Part shown: positions 25,787-34,142 of the stretch, in pieces | Layout: every line of letters starts with the position of its first letter | How positions within the stretch are numbered: position 1 is the stretch's first letter | Assembly (NCBI RefSeq): GCF_000418555.1 | Contig: NZ_ATKM01000009.1 | Span: 124,001-188,000 of the forward strand | DNA from: Pseudomonas sp. P818 | GTDB lineage: Bacteria > Pseudomonadota > Gammaproteobacteria > Pseudomonadales > Pseudomonadaceae | Direction: 5' to 3' | DNA: 64,000 nucleotides | Translations under genes and position numbers: made by a program | The notes under the pieces: generated by a model | Databases searched by the model: none | What the model was told of the DNA's origin: nothing | What the model saw: the letters and a program-made list of their open reading frames with translations, nothing else

Positions 25787-27094
25787 TCAGTCGCGCTGGT
25801 GCACCGAGACGCCTGCGGCAAAGGTCTCTTTCACGGCGCGATCGTCACCGAGCATCGTCAGGGCGAACAAACGCTCTTCCAGGCTCTTGGCCTGCTGCAT
25901 GCGGTAGCTCATCAGCGGCGTGGCGTTGTAGTCCAGCACCAGGAAGTCGGCATCCTTGCCGGGCAGGAAGTTGCCCAGCTTGTCGTCCAGGTACAGTGCA
26001 TTGGCGCCGCCCAGCGTGGCCAGGTACAACGACTTGAAGGGGTCGAGTTTCTTGCCCTGCAGCTGCATGATCTTATATGCCTCGTTCAGCGACTGCAGCT
26101 GACTGAAGCTGGTGCCGGCGCCGACGTCGGTACCTAGCCCGACGCGCACACCATGGACTTCCAGCTTGTTCAGGTCGAATAGGCCGCTACCGAGGAACAG
26201 GTTGGAGGTGGGGCAGAAGGCCACCGCCGAGCCGGTTTCGGCGAGGCGCTTGCACTCGTCGTCGCACAGGTGCACGCCATGGGCGAACACCGCGCGCGGG
26301 CCGATCAGCTTGTGGTGGTCGTACACATCCAGATAGCCCTTGCGCTCGGGAAACAGTTCCTTGACCCATTCGATCTCTTTGCGGTTCTCGGACAGGTGAG
26401 TGTGCATGTACAGATCCGGGTACTCGCCCAGCAGCTTGCCGGCCAGCTCCAGCTGCTCCGGCGTGCTGGTCGGAGCGAAGCGCGGGGTGACCGCATAGTG
26501 CAGGCGGCCCTTGCCGTGCCAGCGTTCGATCAGTGCCTTGCTCTCGGCATAGCCGCTTTCTGCGGTGTCGGTCAGGTAGTCCGGGGCGTTGCGATCCATC
26601 AGCACCTTGCCGGCAATCATGCGTAGGTTGAGCTTGTCGGCTTGCTCGAAGAAGGCGTCCACCGACTGCGGGTGCACGCTGCCGAACACCAGGGCGGTGG
26701 TGGTGCCGTTGCGCAGCAGTTCCTTGAGGAAGATCGCCGCCACATCGCTGGCGTGCGCCTTGTCTTCGAACTGCCGCTCGGTGGGAAAGGTGTAGGTGTT
26801 GAGCCAGTCCAGCAGTTGCTCGCCGTAGGAGGCGATCATGCCGGTCTGCGGGTAGTGGATATGGGTGTCGATGAAACCGGGGGTAATCAGCGCGTCGCGG
26901 TACTCGGTGATTTCGACGCCGGCCAGCTTCGGCAACAGCTCGGCAGCAGCGCCAACCTGAGCGACCTTGCCATTCTCGATCAGCAGGATGCCGTCCTCGA
27001 AATATTCGTAGGACTGCTCGACACCGACCACGGCGGGGTCGGCGAGGCTATGCAGGATGGCGGCGCGGTAGGCTTTGCGGGTGTTGCTCATCAT
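25787..27094 (-). CDS. guaD: guanine deaminase
   Basis: The 435-residue zinc amidohydrolase converts guanine to xanthine and ammonia. The metal site HIHYPQTGMI (residues about 75-84), the VTPRFAPTSTPEQLELAGKL segment, HTHLSEN and the later GLGTDVGAGTSFSQLQSLNE with its aspartate are standard. It feeds xanthine dehydrogenase encoded by the adjacent xdh genes. The start is ATG 27094 or 27091 (MMSNTRK); neither has a strong ribosome-binding site. The gene points left, convergent with the GntR gene. Confidence 0.95.
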   Translation of the reverse strand: MMSNTRKAYRAAILHSLADPAVVGVEQSYEYFEDGILLIENGKVAQVGAAAELLPKLAGVEITEYRDALITPGFIDTHIHYPQTGMIASYGEQLLDWLNTYTFPTERQFEDKAHASDVAAIFLKELLRNGTTTALVFGSVHPQSVDAFFEQADKLNLRMIAGKVLMDRNAPDYLTDTAESGYAESKALIERWHGKGRLHYAVTPRFAPTSTPEQLELAGKLLGEYPDLYMHTHLSENRKEIEWVKELFPERKGYLDVYDHHKLIGPRAVFAHGVHLCDDECKRLAETGSAVAFCPTSNLFLGSGLFDLNKLEVHGVRVGLGTDVGAGTSFSQLQSLNEAYKIMQLQGKKLDPFKSLYLATLGGANALYLDDKLGNFLPGKDADFLVLDYNATPLMSYRMQQAKSLEERLFALTMLGDDRAVKETFAAGVSVHQRD

Positions 27095-27148
27095 TCGGAT
27101 CTCATGAGTTGATCAATACTGTTCGCTTAGTACTGGGCGAGCGCGGTC

Positions 27149-27281
27149 AGTCCCCTCGCCCCTCTGGGGAGAGGGCTAGGGAGAGGGGGAAACTGGCAGC
27201 CTCGCGGTGTTTTCGGCCCTCTCCCCCAACCCCTCTCCCATAAATGGGAGAGGGGAGCAAAACGCATACGTCCTTAAGTGA
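27149..27281. repeat. Dispersed repeat, full copy B
   Basis: It is collinear with copy A at 22710-22857, with the same TCCCCTCGCCCC start, AACTGGCAGCCTCGCGGTGT core, CCCCTCTCCCAT hairpin and CCTTAAGTGAA end. It is about 15 bp shorter, mainly from one internal deletion. It lies between guaD and xdhC. Confidence 0.85.
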
Positions 27282-27348
27282 AAGTATTGTGGCTAGGGTG
27301 CGCTGGACGCACCAGAAAATGGGGGGAGTGCGTACAGCGCACCAATAA

Positions 27349-28179
27349 TCAGGACCGGCGCGAAGCCGGCAACAGCTTGGCGACGCTGGACTCACCCTTC
27401 TTCACGTCCTGACCGAAGCTGGCGTTATAGGTGGCGATCACCTCGCCGGCGATGGATACGGCAATTTCCACCGGCAGCTTGCCTTTCACCTCGGGCAGGC
27501 CCATGGGGCAGCGCATGCGCGCCATCAGGGTGTCCGCGAAGCCGCGTTCGCGCAGGCGATGCTCGAACTTGACGCGCTTGGTCTTCGAGCCGATCAGGCC
27601 GTAATAGGCGAAGTCGCCGCGTTTGAGGATCGCCGCGGTCAGCTCCAGGTCGAGCTGGTGGTTGTGAGTCATGACGATGTAGTAGCTGCCGGGCGGCATG
27701 TTCTCCACCTCGTCGACCACCTCGTCGCCCACGATCTTCTCCACGCCGGCGGGGAAGTGCTCGGGAAATTCGTTCTCACGCGAGTCGATCCAGCGCACCT
27801 TGCACGGCAGGCTGGCGAGCAGTGGCACCAGCGCGCGACCGACATGGCCGGCGCCGAACACGGCGATCTGCGCCTGGGGCTGACCCATCGGCTCGAACAG
27901 CAGCACGGTGGCGCCGCCGCAGCACTGGCCCAGGCTGGCGCCGAGGGAGAAGCGCTCCAGGCGGGTGTCCTGGCTGCGGCTGGCGAGCATCTCGCGGGCC
28001 ATTTCCATGGCCTTGTATTCCAGATGGCCGCCGCCGATGGTCTCGAAGATGCGCTCGGCGGTGACCACCATCTTCGAGCCGGCATTGCGCGGCGTCGAGC
28101 CGCGTTCTTCGATGATGGTCACCAGAACGCAGGCTTCACCTTTTTGCTGCAGCTCGGCGAGGGCACTGATCCAGCTCAT
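27349..28179 (-). CDS. xdhC: xanthine dehydrogenase accessory protein XdhC
   Basis: The 276-residue protein has an N-terminal XdhC/CoxI domain (CVLVTIIEERGSTPRNAGSK, ETIGGGHLEYKAMEMAREML) and a C-terminal Rossmann domain (IAVFGAGHVGRALVPLLASL, HNHQLDLELTAAIL, GLIGSKTKRVKF). XdhC binds molybdenum cofactor, helps its sulfuration and inserts it into XdhB. Its ATG overlaps the stop of a small reading frame (28176-28307) by four bases (ATGA). It is the third gene of the xdhABC set. Confidence 0.94.
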   Translation of the reverse strand: MSWISALAELQQKGEACVLVTIIEERGSTPRNAGSKMVVTAERIFETIGGGHLEYKAMEMAREMLASRSQDTRLERFSLGASLGQCCGGATVLLFEPMGQPQAQIAVFGAGHVGRALVPLLASLPCKVRWIDSRENEFPEHFPAGVEKIVGDEVVDEVENMPPGSYYIVMTHNHQLDLELTAAILKRGDFAYYGLIGSKTKRVKFEHRLRERGFADTLMARMRCPMGLPEVKGKLPVEIAVSIAGEVIATYNASFGQDVKKGESSVAKLLPASRRS

Positions 28180-28307
28180 TTGCTCAGCCTCCAGGAAGGC
28201 GTGGTCTGTCCCGGGCGCGGCAGGCGCCAGTTGCTCGGCGACGGATCGAGAATCGGCTTCGGCGCCGGGCGAGCGGGGCGGTTATTCGGTTCGGTGTGTT
28301 TTGTCAT
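28176..28307 (-). CDS. small Pro/Arg-rich hypothetical protein coupled to xdhC
   Basis: This 43-codon frame begins ATG ACA AAA (MTKHTEPNNRPARPAPKPIL) and ends WRLSK, its TGA overlapping the xdhC ATG by four bases. An AGGTG motif stands nine bases before the ATG. The peptide is rich in proline and arginine with no clear domain. The overlap favours real translation, perhaps as a leader that loads ribosomes onto xdhC, but I know of no family and it could be chance in GC-rich DNA. Confidence 0.45.
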   Translation of the reverse strand: MTKHTEPNNRPARPAPKPILDPSPSNWRLPRPGQTTPSWRLSK

Positions 28308-28329
28308 TGTTTTACACCTGCTGGGTTGT

Positions 28330-28478
28330 GCGTCTACGGCCTGGTGGACAACGCTTCGCGGTTGTCCACCCTACGAACCGTCATAGGGTGGATGTCGCGC
28401 AGACGTAGGGTTGGCCGGGCGGCGCTCCGCTTCAGCCCACCAATACACGCCGTTGATGTTGGTGGGCTGAAGCCCACC
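28330..28478. repeat. GTAGGGTGGGCTGAAGCCCACC-type palindromes between xdhB and xdhC
   Basis: The gap contains two related short palindromic repeats, one around 28335-28400 (GGTGGACAACGCTTCGCGGT, then GGTTGTCCACCCTACG) and one at about 28433-28483 (CAGCCCACCAA and GTGGGCTGAAGCCCACCC). No gene or terminator with a T-tract was seen, so xdhC may be transcribed with xdhB. Confidence 0.6.
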
Positions 28479-30875
28479 CTACGCTCCGACCGTTTCCATT
28501 TCGACGGCGCTTGTTCTGGCTTGCTTCAACTTGCGCATCTGCTCCACGCCCCAGAGCACGCGCTCAGGCGTGGCCGGGGCGTCGATCTGCGGTTGCACCT
28601 TGTAGTCCGCCAAGCTGGCCACGGCGTCCTTCAGGGCGCACCAGGCGGCGATGCCGAGCATGAACGGCGGCTCGCCCACGGCCTTGGAGTGGAACACGGT
28701 GTCTTCCGGGTTCTTGCGGTTCTCCACCAGCTTCACGCGCAGGTCGATGGGCATGTCGGCGATGGCCGGGATCTTGTAGCTGGCCGGGCCGTTGGTCTCT
28801 AGCTTGCCCTTGGCGTTCCACACCAGTTCCTCGGTGGTCAGCCAGCCCATGCCCTGGACGAAGGCACCTTCGACCTGGCCGATGTCGATGGCCGGATTCA
28901 GCGAGTCGCCGACGTCATGCAGGATGTCGCCGCGCAGCATGCGGTATTCGCCGGTCAGGGTGTCCACCAGCACTTCCACGCAAGCCACGCCGTAGGCGTA
29001 GTAGTAGAAGGGGCGGCCGGCCGCCTTGTCGCGGTCGTAGTAGATCTTCGGCGTGCGGTAGAAGCCGGTGGAAGACAGCGAGACCTGACCGAAGTAGGCC
29101 TTCTGGATCATTTCTTCGAACGACAGGAAGTGATCACGCACACGCACCTGCCCGTTGCGGAACTCGACATCCTCCGGGGTGACCTTGTACTCGCGCACCA
29201 GGAAGTCCACCAGGCGCTGCTTGATGGTCTCGGCCGCGTTCTTCGCCGCCATGCCGTTGAGGTCGGCGCCGCTGGAGGCAGCGGTCGGCGAGGTGTTGGG
29301 CACCTTGTCGGTGTTGGTGGCGGTGATCTGGATGCGCGAGATATCGACCTGGAACACTTCGGCGACGACCTGGGCGACCTTGGTGTTGAGGCCCTGGCCC
29401 ATCTCGGTGCCGCCGTGGTTAAGGTGGATAGAACCGTCGGTGTAGATGTGGATCAGCGCGCCGGCCTGGTTGAGGAAGGTGGCGGTGAAGCTGATGCCGA
29501 ATTTCACCGGGGTCATGGCCAGGCCTTTTTTCAGCACAGGACTCTTGGCGTTGAAGGCGCGGATTTCTTCGCGGCGCTTGGCGTACTCGCAGCTCTGCTC
29601 CAGCTCGGCGGTCATCTCGTGGATGACGTTGTGCTCGACGGTCTGGTGGTAGTGGGTGACGTTGCGCTCGGTCTTGCCGTAGTAGTTGAGCTTGCGTACT
29701 TCCAGCGGGTCCTTGCCCAGGCTGCGGGCCACGGCGTCCATCACTTCCTCGATGGCGACCATGCCCTGCGGGCCGCCGAAGCCGCGGTAGGCGGTGTTCG
29801 ACGCGGTGTTGGTCTTGCAGCGATGACCATTGATGGTGGCGTTGCCGAGGAAGTAGGCGTTGTCCGAGTGGAACATGGCGCGGTCGACGATGGAGCCGGA
29901 CAGGTCCGGCGAGTAGCCGCAGTTGCCGGCCAGGTCCATCTCGATGCCATGCAGCAGGCCGTCGTCATCGAAGCCGACGTCGTACTCGACGTAGAAGGGG
30001 TGACGCTTGCCGGTCATGCTCATGTCTTCCATGCGCGGCAGACGCATCTTGGTCGGCCGACCGGTGAGGTGGGCGATCACTGCGCACAGGCACGCCGGGC
30101 CGGCGGCCTGGGTTTCCTTGCCGCCGAAGCCACCGCCCATGCGGCGCATGTCGATGACGACCTTGTTCATCGGCACGCCGAGCACTTCGGCCACCAGCTT
30201 CTGCACCTCGGTGGGGTTCTGCGTGGAGGTGTAGACCAGCATGCCGCCGTCTTCAGTGGGCATCACCGAGGAAATCTGGGTTTCCAGGTAGAAGTGCTCC
30301 TGGCCGCCGATATGCAACCTGCCCTGCAGGCGACGCGGGGCGTTTGCGAGTTTGCTGGCCGAGTCACCAATGCGGTGGGTGTGGCTGGCGAGCACGAAAT
30401 GCTTTTTGCGGTAGGCCTCGACGACGTCGAGCACCGGCTCCAGGTCTTCGTATTCGACGATGGCGGCCATGGCCGCCTTGCGCGCGGTTTCCAGACTGTC
30501 GGCGGCCACCGCCAGCACCACCTGGCCAACGTACTCGACCTTGCCGTCGGCCAGCAGCGGGTCGCCGGCGACCACCGGGCCGATATCCAGCTGGCCCGGC
30601 ACGTCATCCTTGGTGATGGCGATGGCCACGCCCGGAAATTCATAGCAGGGGCGGGTGTCGATGCGCAGGATGCGCGCATGGGCGCGATCCGACTGGCGCG
30701 CATAGACGTGCAGCTGGTTGGGAAACTCCAGGCGGTCGTCGACATAGACCGCCTCGCCGGTGACATGCTTGTCCGCGCTCTCGTGCTTGACGCTGCGGCC
30801 GACGCCGCTGGTCATGCCGGCGCGGAACAGGGCGGCCAGCTCTTCCTGGGATTTGTGTTCGATATGACTGGACAT
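28479..30875 (-). CDS. xdhB: xanthine dehydrogenase, molybdopterin-binding large subunit
   Basis: The 798-residue subunit carries the molybdenum cofactor and hydroxylates hypoxanthine and xanthine to urate. The N-terminal aldehyde oxidase hammerhead domain (GEAVYVDDRLEFPNQLHVYA) is followed by the Mo-binding domain with GGGFGGKETQAAG, NTAYRGFGGPQGM and TEMGQGLNTKVAQV. A C-terminal GEPPFMLGIA holds the catalytic glutamate region. The ATG at 30875 has GGAG six bases before it. It begins 27 bp after xdhA ends, so the two are co-transcribed. Confidence 0.96.
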   Translation of the reverse strand: MSSHIEHKSQEELAALFRAGMTSGVGRSVKHESADKHVTGEAVYVDDRLEFPNQLHVYARQSDRAHARILRIDTRPCYEFPGVAIAITKDDVPGQLDIGPVVAGDPLLADGKVEYVGQVVLAVAADSLETARKAAMAAIVEYEDLEPVLDVVEAYRKKHFVLASHTHRIGDSASKLANAPRRLQGRLHIGGQEHFYLETQISSVMPTEDGGMLVYTSTQNPTEVQKLVAEVLGVPMNKVVIDMRRMGGGFGGKETQAAGPACLCAVIAHLTGRPTKMRLPRMEDMSMTGKRHPFYVEYDVGFDDDGLLHGIEMDLAGNCGYSPDLSGSIVDRAMFHSDNAYFLGNATINGHRCKTNTASNTAYRGFGGPQGMVAIEEVMDAVARSLGKDPLEVRKLNYYGKTERNVTHYHQTVEHNVIHEMTAELEQSCEYAKRREEIRAFNAKSPVLKKGLAMTPVKFGISFTATFLNQAGALIHIYTDGSIHLNHGGTEMGQGLNTKVAQVVAEVFQVDISRIQITATNTDKVPNTSPTAASSGADLNGMAAKNAAETIKQRLVDFLVREYKVTPEDVEFRNGQVRVRDHFLSFEEMIQKAYFGQVSLSSTGFYRTPKIYYDRDKAAGRPFYYYAYGVACVEVLVDTLTGEYRMLRGDILHDVGDSLNPAIDIGQVEGAFVQGMGWLTTEELVWNAKGKLETNGPASYKIPAIADMPIDLRVKLVENRKNPEDTVFHSKAVGEPPFMLGIAAWCALKDAVASLADYKVQPQIDAPATPERVLWGVEQMRKLKQARTSAVEMETVGA

Positions 30876-30902
30876 CTTCGTCTCCAAAAAAATGCTGCGC
30901 GC

Positions 30903-32398
30903 TCAGGCGTAAGCCGTGACCCGGGTTTCGATTTCGGGTGACTGCTGTTCTAGGAAGAACTTGCGCAGCAGGTTCTGGGCAGTGAGCAGGCGGTATTCCT
31001 TGCTGGCGCGGAAATCCGACAGCGGGGTGAAGTCCTCACCCAGCGCGTCGCAGGCGCGTTCGATCACGCCGGGATACCAGGCCGAGCCGATCAGCGCCGC
31101 TTCGCAGGCGCTGGCGCGTTTGGGGATGGCGGCCATGCCGCCGAAGGCGATGCGCGCGTCTGTCACCACGCCGTCGACGATGCTCAGGTTGAAGGCCGCG
31201 CAGACGGCCGAGATGTCGTCGTCCAGGCGCTTGGACACCTTGTAGGCGCGGAACGCCTGGTTGGCCTGCTTGCGCGGCACGATGATCTTCTCGATGAATT
31301 CGGCTTCCAGCGCCGCTTCGCAGGCGCTGGGCGATGCGCGCGTCTGTCACCACGCCGTCGACGATGGTCGTCGTCCAGGCGCTTGGACACCTTGTAGGCG
31401 CGTGATCTTCTCGTGCGCCGGGTGTTGCCCTGGCGCAGGGCGATCTGCGCACCGAGGGCGATCAGCAGCGGCGGGGCGTCGCCGATGGGCGAGGCGTTGC
31501 CGATGTTGCCGCCCAGGGTGCCCTGGTTGCGGATCTGCAGGGAGGCGAAGCGGTGCAGCAGCTCGCCGAAGTCCGGGTACTCGCGCGACAGGGCTTCGTA
31601 GCAGTCGGACAGCGCCGCGGCAGCGCCGATTTCGATGGCGCTGTCGGTCACTTCGATGCGCTTCATGTCCTCGATATGGCCGACGTAGATCATCACCGGC
31701 AGTTCACGGTGAAACTGGGTGACTTCCAGGGCCAGGTCGGTACCGCCGGCCAGTAGGCGGGCTTCCGGGTTGGCGGTGTAGAGGTCGGCCAGGTCGGCGA
31801 CGGTCAGCGGCACCAGGCAGCGCTTGTCGCCACTGTTGAGTTCGGCGGTCTCGCGTGGGGCGATGGCCTTGAGCCGGGTCACGGTGTCGGCTTCGAAGGC
31901 GTCGAACTGGTCCGGCTGCTTCTGGCAGCAGGCCTGCTCGGCGGCGTCGATGATCGGGCGGTAGCCGGTGCAGCGGCACAGATTGCCGGCCAGGGCCTCC
32001 AGCGTGGCGCCCTTGTCGAAGCCGGTGGAGTTCTTCTGCAGGGCGAACAGCGACATGATGAAGCCCGGGGTGCAGAAGCCGCACTGCGAGCCGTGGCAGT
32101 CGACCATCGCTTGCTGCACGCTATGCAGCTTGCCCTGGTGCTTGAGGTCTTCGACGGTGATCAGCTGTTTGCCGTGCAGGCTGGAGACGAAGGTCAGGCA
32201 GGAGTTGAGGGTGCGATAACGAACGCGCTCGCCATCGAGCTCGCCCACCACCACGGTGCAGGCACCGCAGTCGCCGGAGGCGCAGCCTTCCTTGGTTCCG
32301 GTCTTGCCAACGTGCTCACGCAGATAGTTGAGCACGGTGACGTTGGGGTCCAGGGCATGCTCGGTGCGCAGCTCCCGGTTGAGTAAAAACTGGATCAA
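30903..32398 (-). pseudogene. xdhA: xanthine dehydrogenase small subunit (FeS/FAD), interrupted by a mosaic insertion
   Basis: The N-terminal part (from ATG 32398) has two 2Fe-2S domains (CASGDCGACTVVVGEL; QCGFCTPGFIMS and GNLCRCTGYRP) and most of the FAD domain (LLAGGTDLALEV, IRNQGTLGGNIGNASPIGD). After GNTRRT near 31414 the frame breaks up. The C-terminal part resumes in another frame at EAEFIEKIIVPRKQ near 31306 and runs to the stop at 30903. Between them lie four ordered patches copied from 31092-31293, about 106 bp, while roughly 15-20 expected residues are absent. As written the gene would give a truncated protein. If the sequence is right, xanthine dehydrogenase is inactive; if not, this is an assembly error in an intact gene. 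Confidence 0.85.
31308..31413. repeat. Mosaic of four partial duplications inside xdhA
   Basis: Exact copies in the same order: 31308-31330 equals 31092-31114 (23 bp); 31330-31366 equals 31146-31182 (37 bp); 31367-31402 equals 31215-31250 (36 bp); 31403-31413 equals 31283-31293 (11 bp). The block is thus a shortened tandem copy of the next 200 bp of the gene. Confidence 0.95.
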
Positions 32399-32503
32399 GG
32401 ACGACCTCCAGGCACTTTATTGTTATGACTCGGTTGGCTGGCCAGGTGATGCACGCACTGCAGAGCCCTGGCGCGGGCTGCCATGGGGTCAATCTAGAGT
32501 TTT

Positions 32504-32542
32504 CTGACTTTTGGGTCAACAAATATTTGACCCTGTGGTCAG
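32504..32542. promoter_or_regulatory. Tandem RutR-type boxes upstream of xdhA
   Basis: CTGACTTTTGGGTCAA (32504-32519) and TTGACCCTGTGGTCAG (32527-32542) both fit YTGACYNNNNGGTCAR, with centres 23 bp apart. They are 106-144 bp before the xdhA start. No TTGTRTACAA copy was found here, so xdhABC may answer only to the TetR-type regulator. Confidence 0.65.
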
Positions 32543-32629
32543 CTGCTTGTCATGCAAATCGGTTATGAGCCTGGCGGCCGGGAGTCATGAGGTCAGCGTA
32601 GCGACTTTTATGCCAGCGTAGGCGCTGCC

Positions 32630-32712
32630 AGGGGACCGTAGGGTGCGCCGTGCGCACCAACCATTCGCCACAGAAAATTGGTGCGCACGACCTGGGCGGC
32701 CCCGCGATACCC
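32630..32712. repeat. GTAGGGTGCGCC REP doublet upstream of the xdh promoter
   Basis: GTAGGGTGCGCCGTGCGCAC at about 32639-32658 faces a diverged reverse copy (TTGGTGCGCACGACC ... ATACCCTAC) ending near 32712. It lies between the divergent xdhA control region and the alkB2 terminator. Confidence 0.7.
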
Positions 32713-32714
32713 TA

Positions 32715-32751
32715 CAAAACACAACCCCGGGAGCCTGCGCTGCCGGGGTTG
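32715..32751 (-). terminator. Rho-independent terminator after alkB2
   Basis: On the minus strand CAACCCCGG pairs with CCGGGGTTG and is followed by TGTTTTG. It lies about 20 bp past the alkB2 stop codon. Confidence 0.75.
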
Positions 32752-32770
32752 AGGTGAGGAGGAGGGCGGA

Positions 32771-33910
32771 TCAGGACTTGGCCAGCTGCGATTCGCTTAG
32801 CTGATGTTCTTCGCCGGCGTAGTAGGCGCGCACCTTGGGGTCCATCACCGCGCGCCACAGCGGTGGGAAGAGGGCGAGTACGATCATCCCCGCATAGCCA
32901 TTGGGCAGTTGCGGGCTGTCGTCGAAATGGCGCAGCACCTGATAGCGGCGTTTGGCGTAGGCGTGGTGGTCTGAGTGGCGCTGCAGGTGGAACAGGAACA
33001 GGTTGGTCAGCAGAAAGTTGCTGTTCCATGAATGGTGCGGATTGGTGCGCTCGTAGCGGCCGTTGTCCAGTTTGCGCCGGTGCAGCCCGTAGTGCTCGAC
33101 GTAGTTAACGATCTCCAGCAGGGTGAAGGCTATCGCCGCCTGGCCGAGGAAGAACAGCGCGCCGAGTGCGCCTAAGGCCAGGGTGAAGCCGAGCAGGAAC
33201 AGCGCGCTTATCGCGTACCACCAGATCAGTTCGTTGCGCCAGTGCAGGGCCGGCAGGCCGCGGCGCCCCAGGCGCTCGGCCTCGAGCTTCCAGGCGTTGA
33301 GGAAGTTGTGCTTGTAGGCGTGCGGCAGAAAGGCGTACAGGCTTTGGCCGAAGCGCGAGGAGGAGGCGTCCTCGGGCGTGGATACGTGCACGTGGTGGCC
33401 GCGTACATGCTCGACCTTGAAGCCGGCGTAGCACACCGCTGCCAGCAGCAGGCCGCCGGCATTCTGTTCCAGACGCGGGTCCTTGTGGATCAGCTCGTGG
33501 GACACGGTGATGCCGATGGCCCCCATCACCGTGCCGACCGACAGCACCCAGCCGAGCTGGCCGACCCAGCTCCAGGCTTGGTAACTGACGAAAATCCAGC
33601 CGCTCCAGATCAGCATGGCCAGCAGCAGAGGCACCGTCGCCAGGCTCAGCAGGCGGTAGTAGCCCTGAGCCTCAAGCGCCGGTACTTCCTCGCGTTCGTC
33701 CGGGTTGGCCGGGTCGCGGCCGACGACGAAATCCAGCAGCGGAATGACGCCGAACACCACCGTGATCACCAGCCAGGCCCAGGCGTCGGTATGGGCGCTA
33801 CCCAGCGACCAGTAATAGCTGAGCGGTATGCCGAATACCGGGATCAGCCAGATCCAGTAGCCGATCTTTTTCAGGACCAGCATCCGGTTTGAGGGCAGGC
33901 GTTCGAACAT
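32771..33910 (-). CDS. alkB2: alkane 1-monooxygenase (AlkB2 type)
   Basis: The 379-residue membrane di-iron enzyme oxidises the terminal carbon of n-alkanes, using electrons from rubredoxin. All histidine boxes are present: HELIH (138-142), EHVRGHH (167-173) and LQRHSDHHA (309-317), along with NYVEHYGLHRRK (269-280). About six membrane helices surround them. The ATG at 33910 has GGAG six bases upstream. In P. aeruginosa the gene at this location is alkB2, with the same divergent GntR neighbour, and rubredoxin genes lie elsewhere. The symbol rests on that synteny. Confidence 0.95.
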   Translation of the reverse strand: MFERLPSNRMLVLKKIGYWIWLIPVFGIPLSYYWSLGSAHTDAWAWLVITVVFGVIPLLDFVVGRDPANPDEREEVPALEAQGYYRLLSLATVPLLLAMLIWSGWIFVSYQAWSWVGQLGWVLSVGTVMGAIGITVSHELIHKDPRLEQNAGGLLLAAVCYAGFKVEHVRGHHVHVSTPEDASSSRFGQSLYAFLPHAYKHNFLNAWKLEAERLGRRGLPALHWRNELIWWYAISALFLLGFTLALGALGALFFLGQAAIAFTLLEIVNYVEHYGLHRRKLDNGRYERTNPHHSWNSNFLLTNLFLFHLQRHSDHHAYAKRRYQVLRHFDDSPQLPNGYAGMIVLALFPPLWRAVMDPKVRAYYAGEEHQLSESQLAKS

Positions 33911-34033
33911 CGGATTCTCCGGGTCATTCTTGTTGTAGGTTCTACGTAGGATTGTAGGACGATCAGTTTTCGTGACCATGCCTGCGCGCCCGACCTTTCG
34001 AACGGAAACCACCTCACCGGGACGCTTGGCCCG

Positions 34034-34050
34034 GTAACACCCTGTGTTAC
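34034..34050. promoter_or_regulatory. Inverted repeat GTAACAC-CCT-GTGTTAC between alkB2 and GntR
   Basis: A perfect 7-bp inverted repeat with a 3-bp centre lies 93 bp before the GntR start and 124 bp before alkB2. It is a good candidate operator for the GntR protein on one or both genes. It is unlike the operators of the purine island. Confidence 0.4.
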
Positions 34051-34142
34051 ACTTCGCGTCTGTTTTTTCAGCCTCCGCCCAGCCGTGGCGGGGCCCCCAG
34101 ACTCGACTGCCTGCCCCTGGATCGACGCAAATAAGGAATGTC

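Noticed and set aside
28917..30941. A 674-codon frame antisense to xdhB
   Set aside because: The xdhB protein is full length with every motif. The opposite frame shows only Val/Gly/His-rich shadow sequence.
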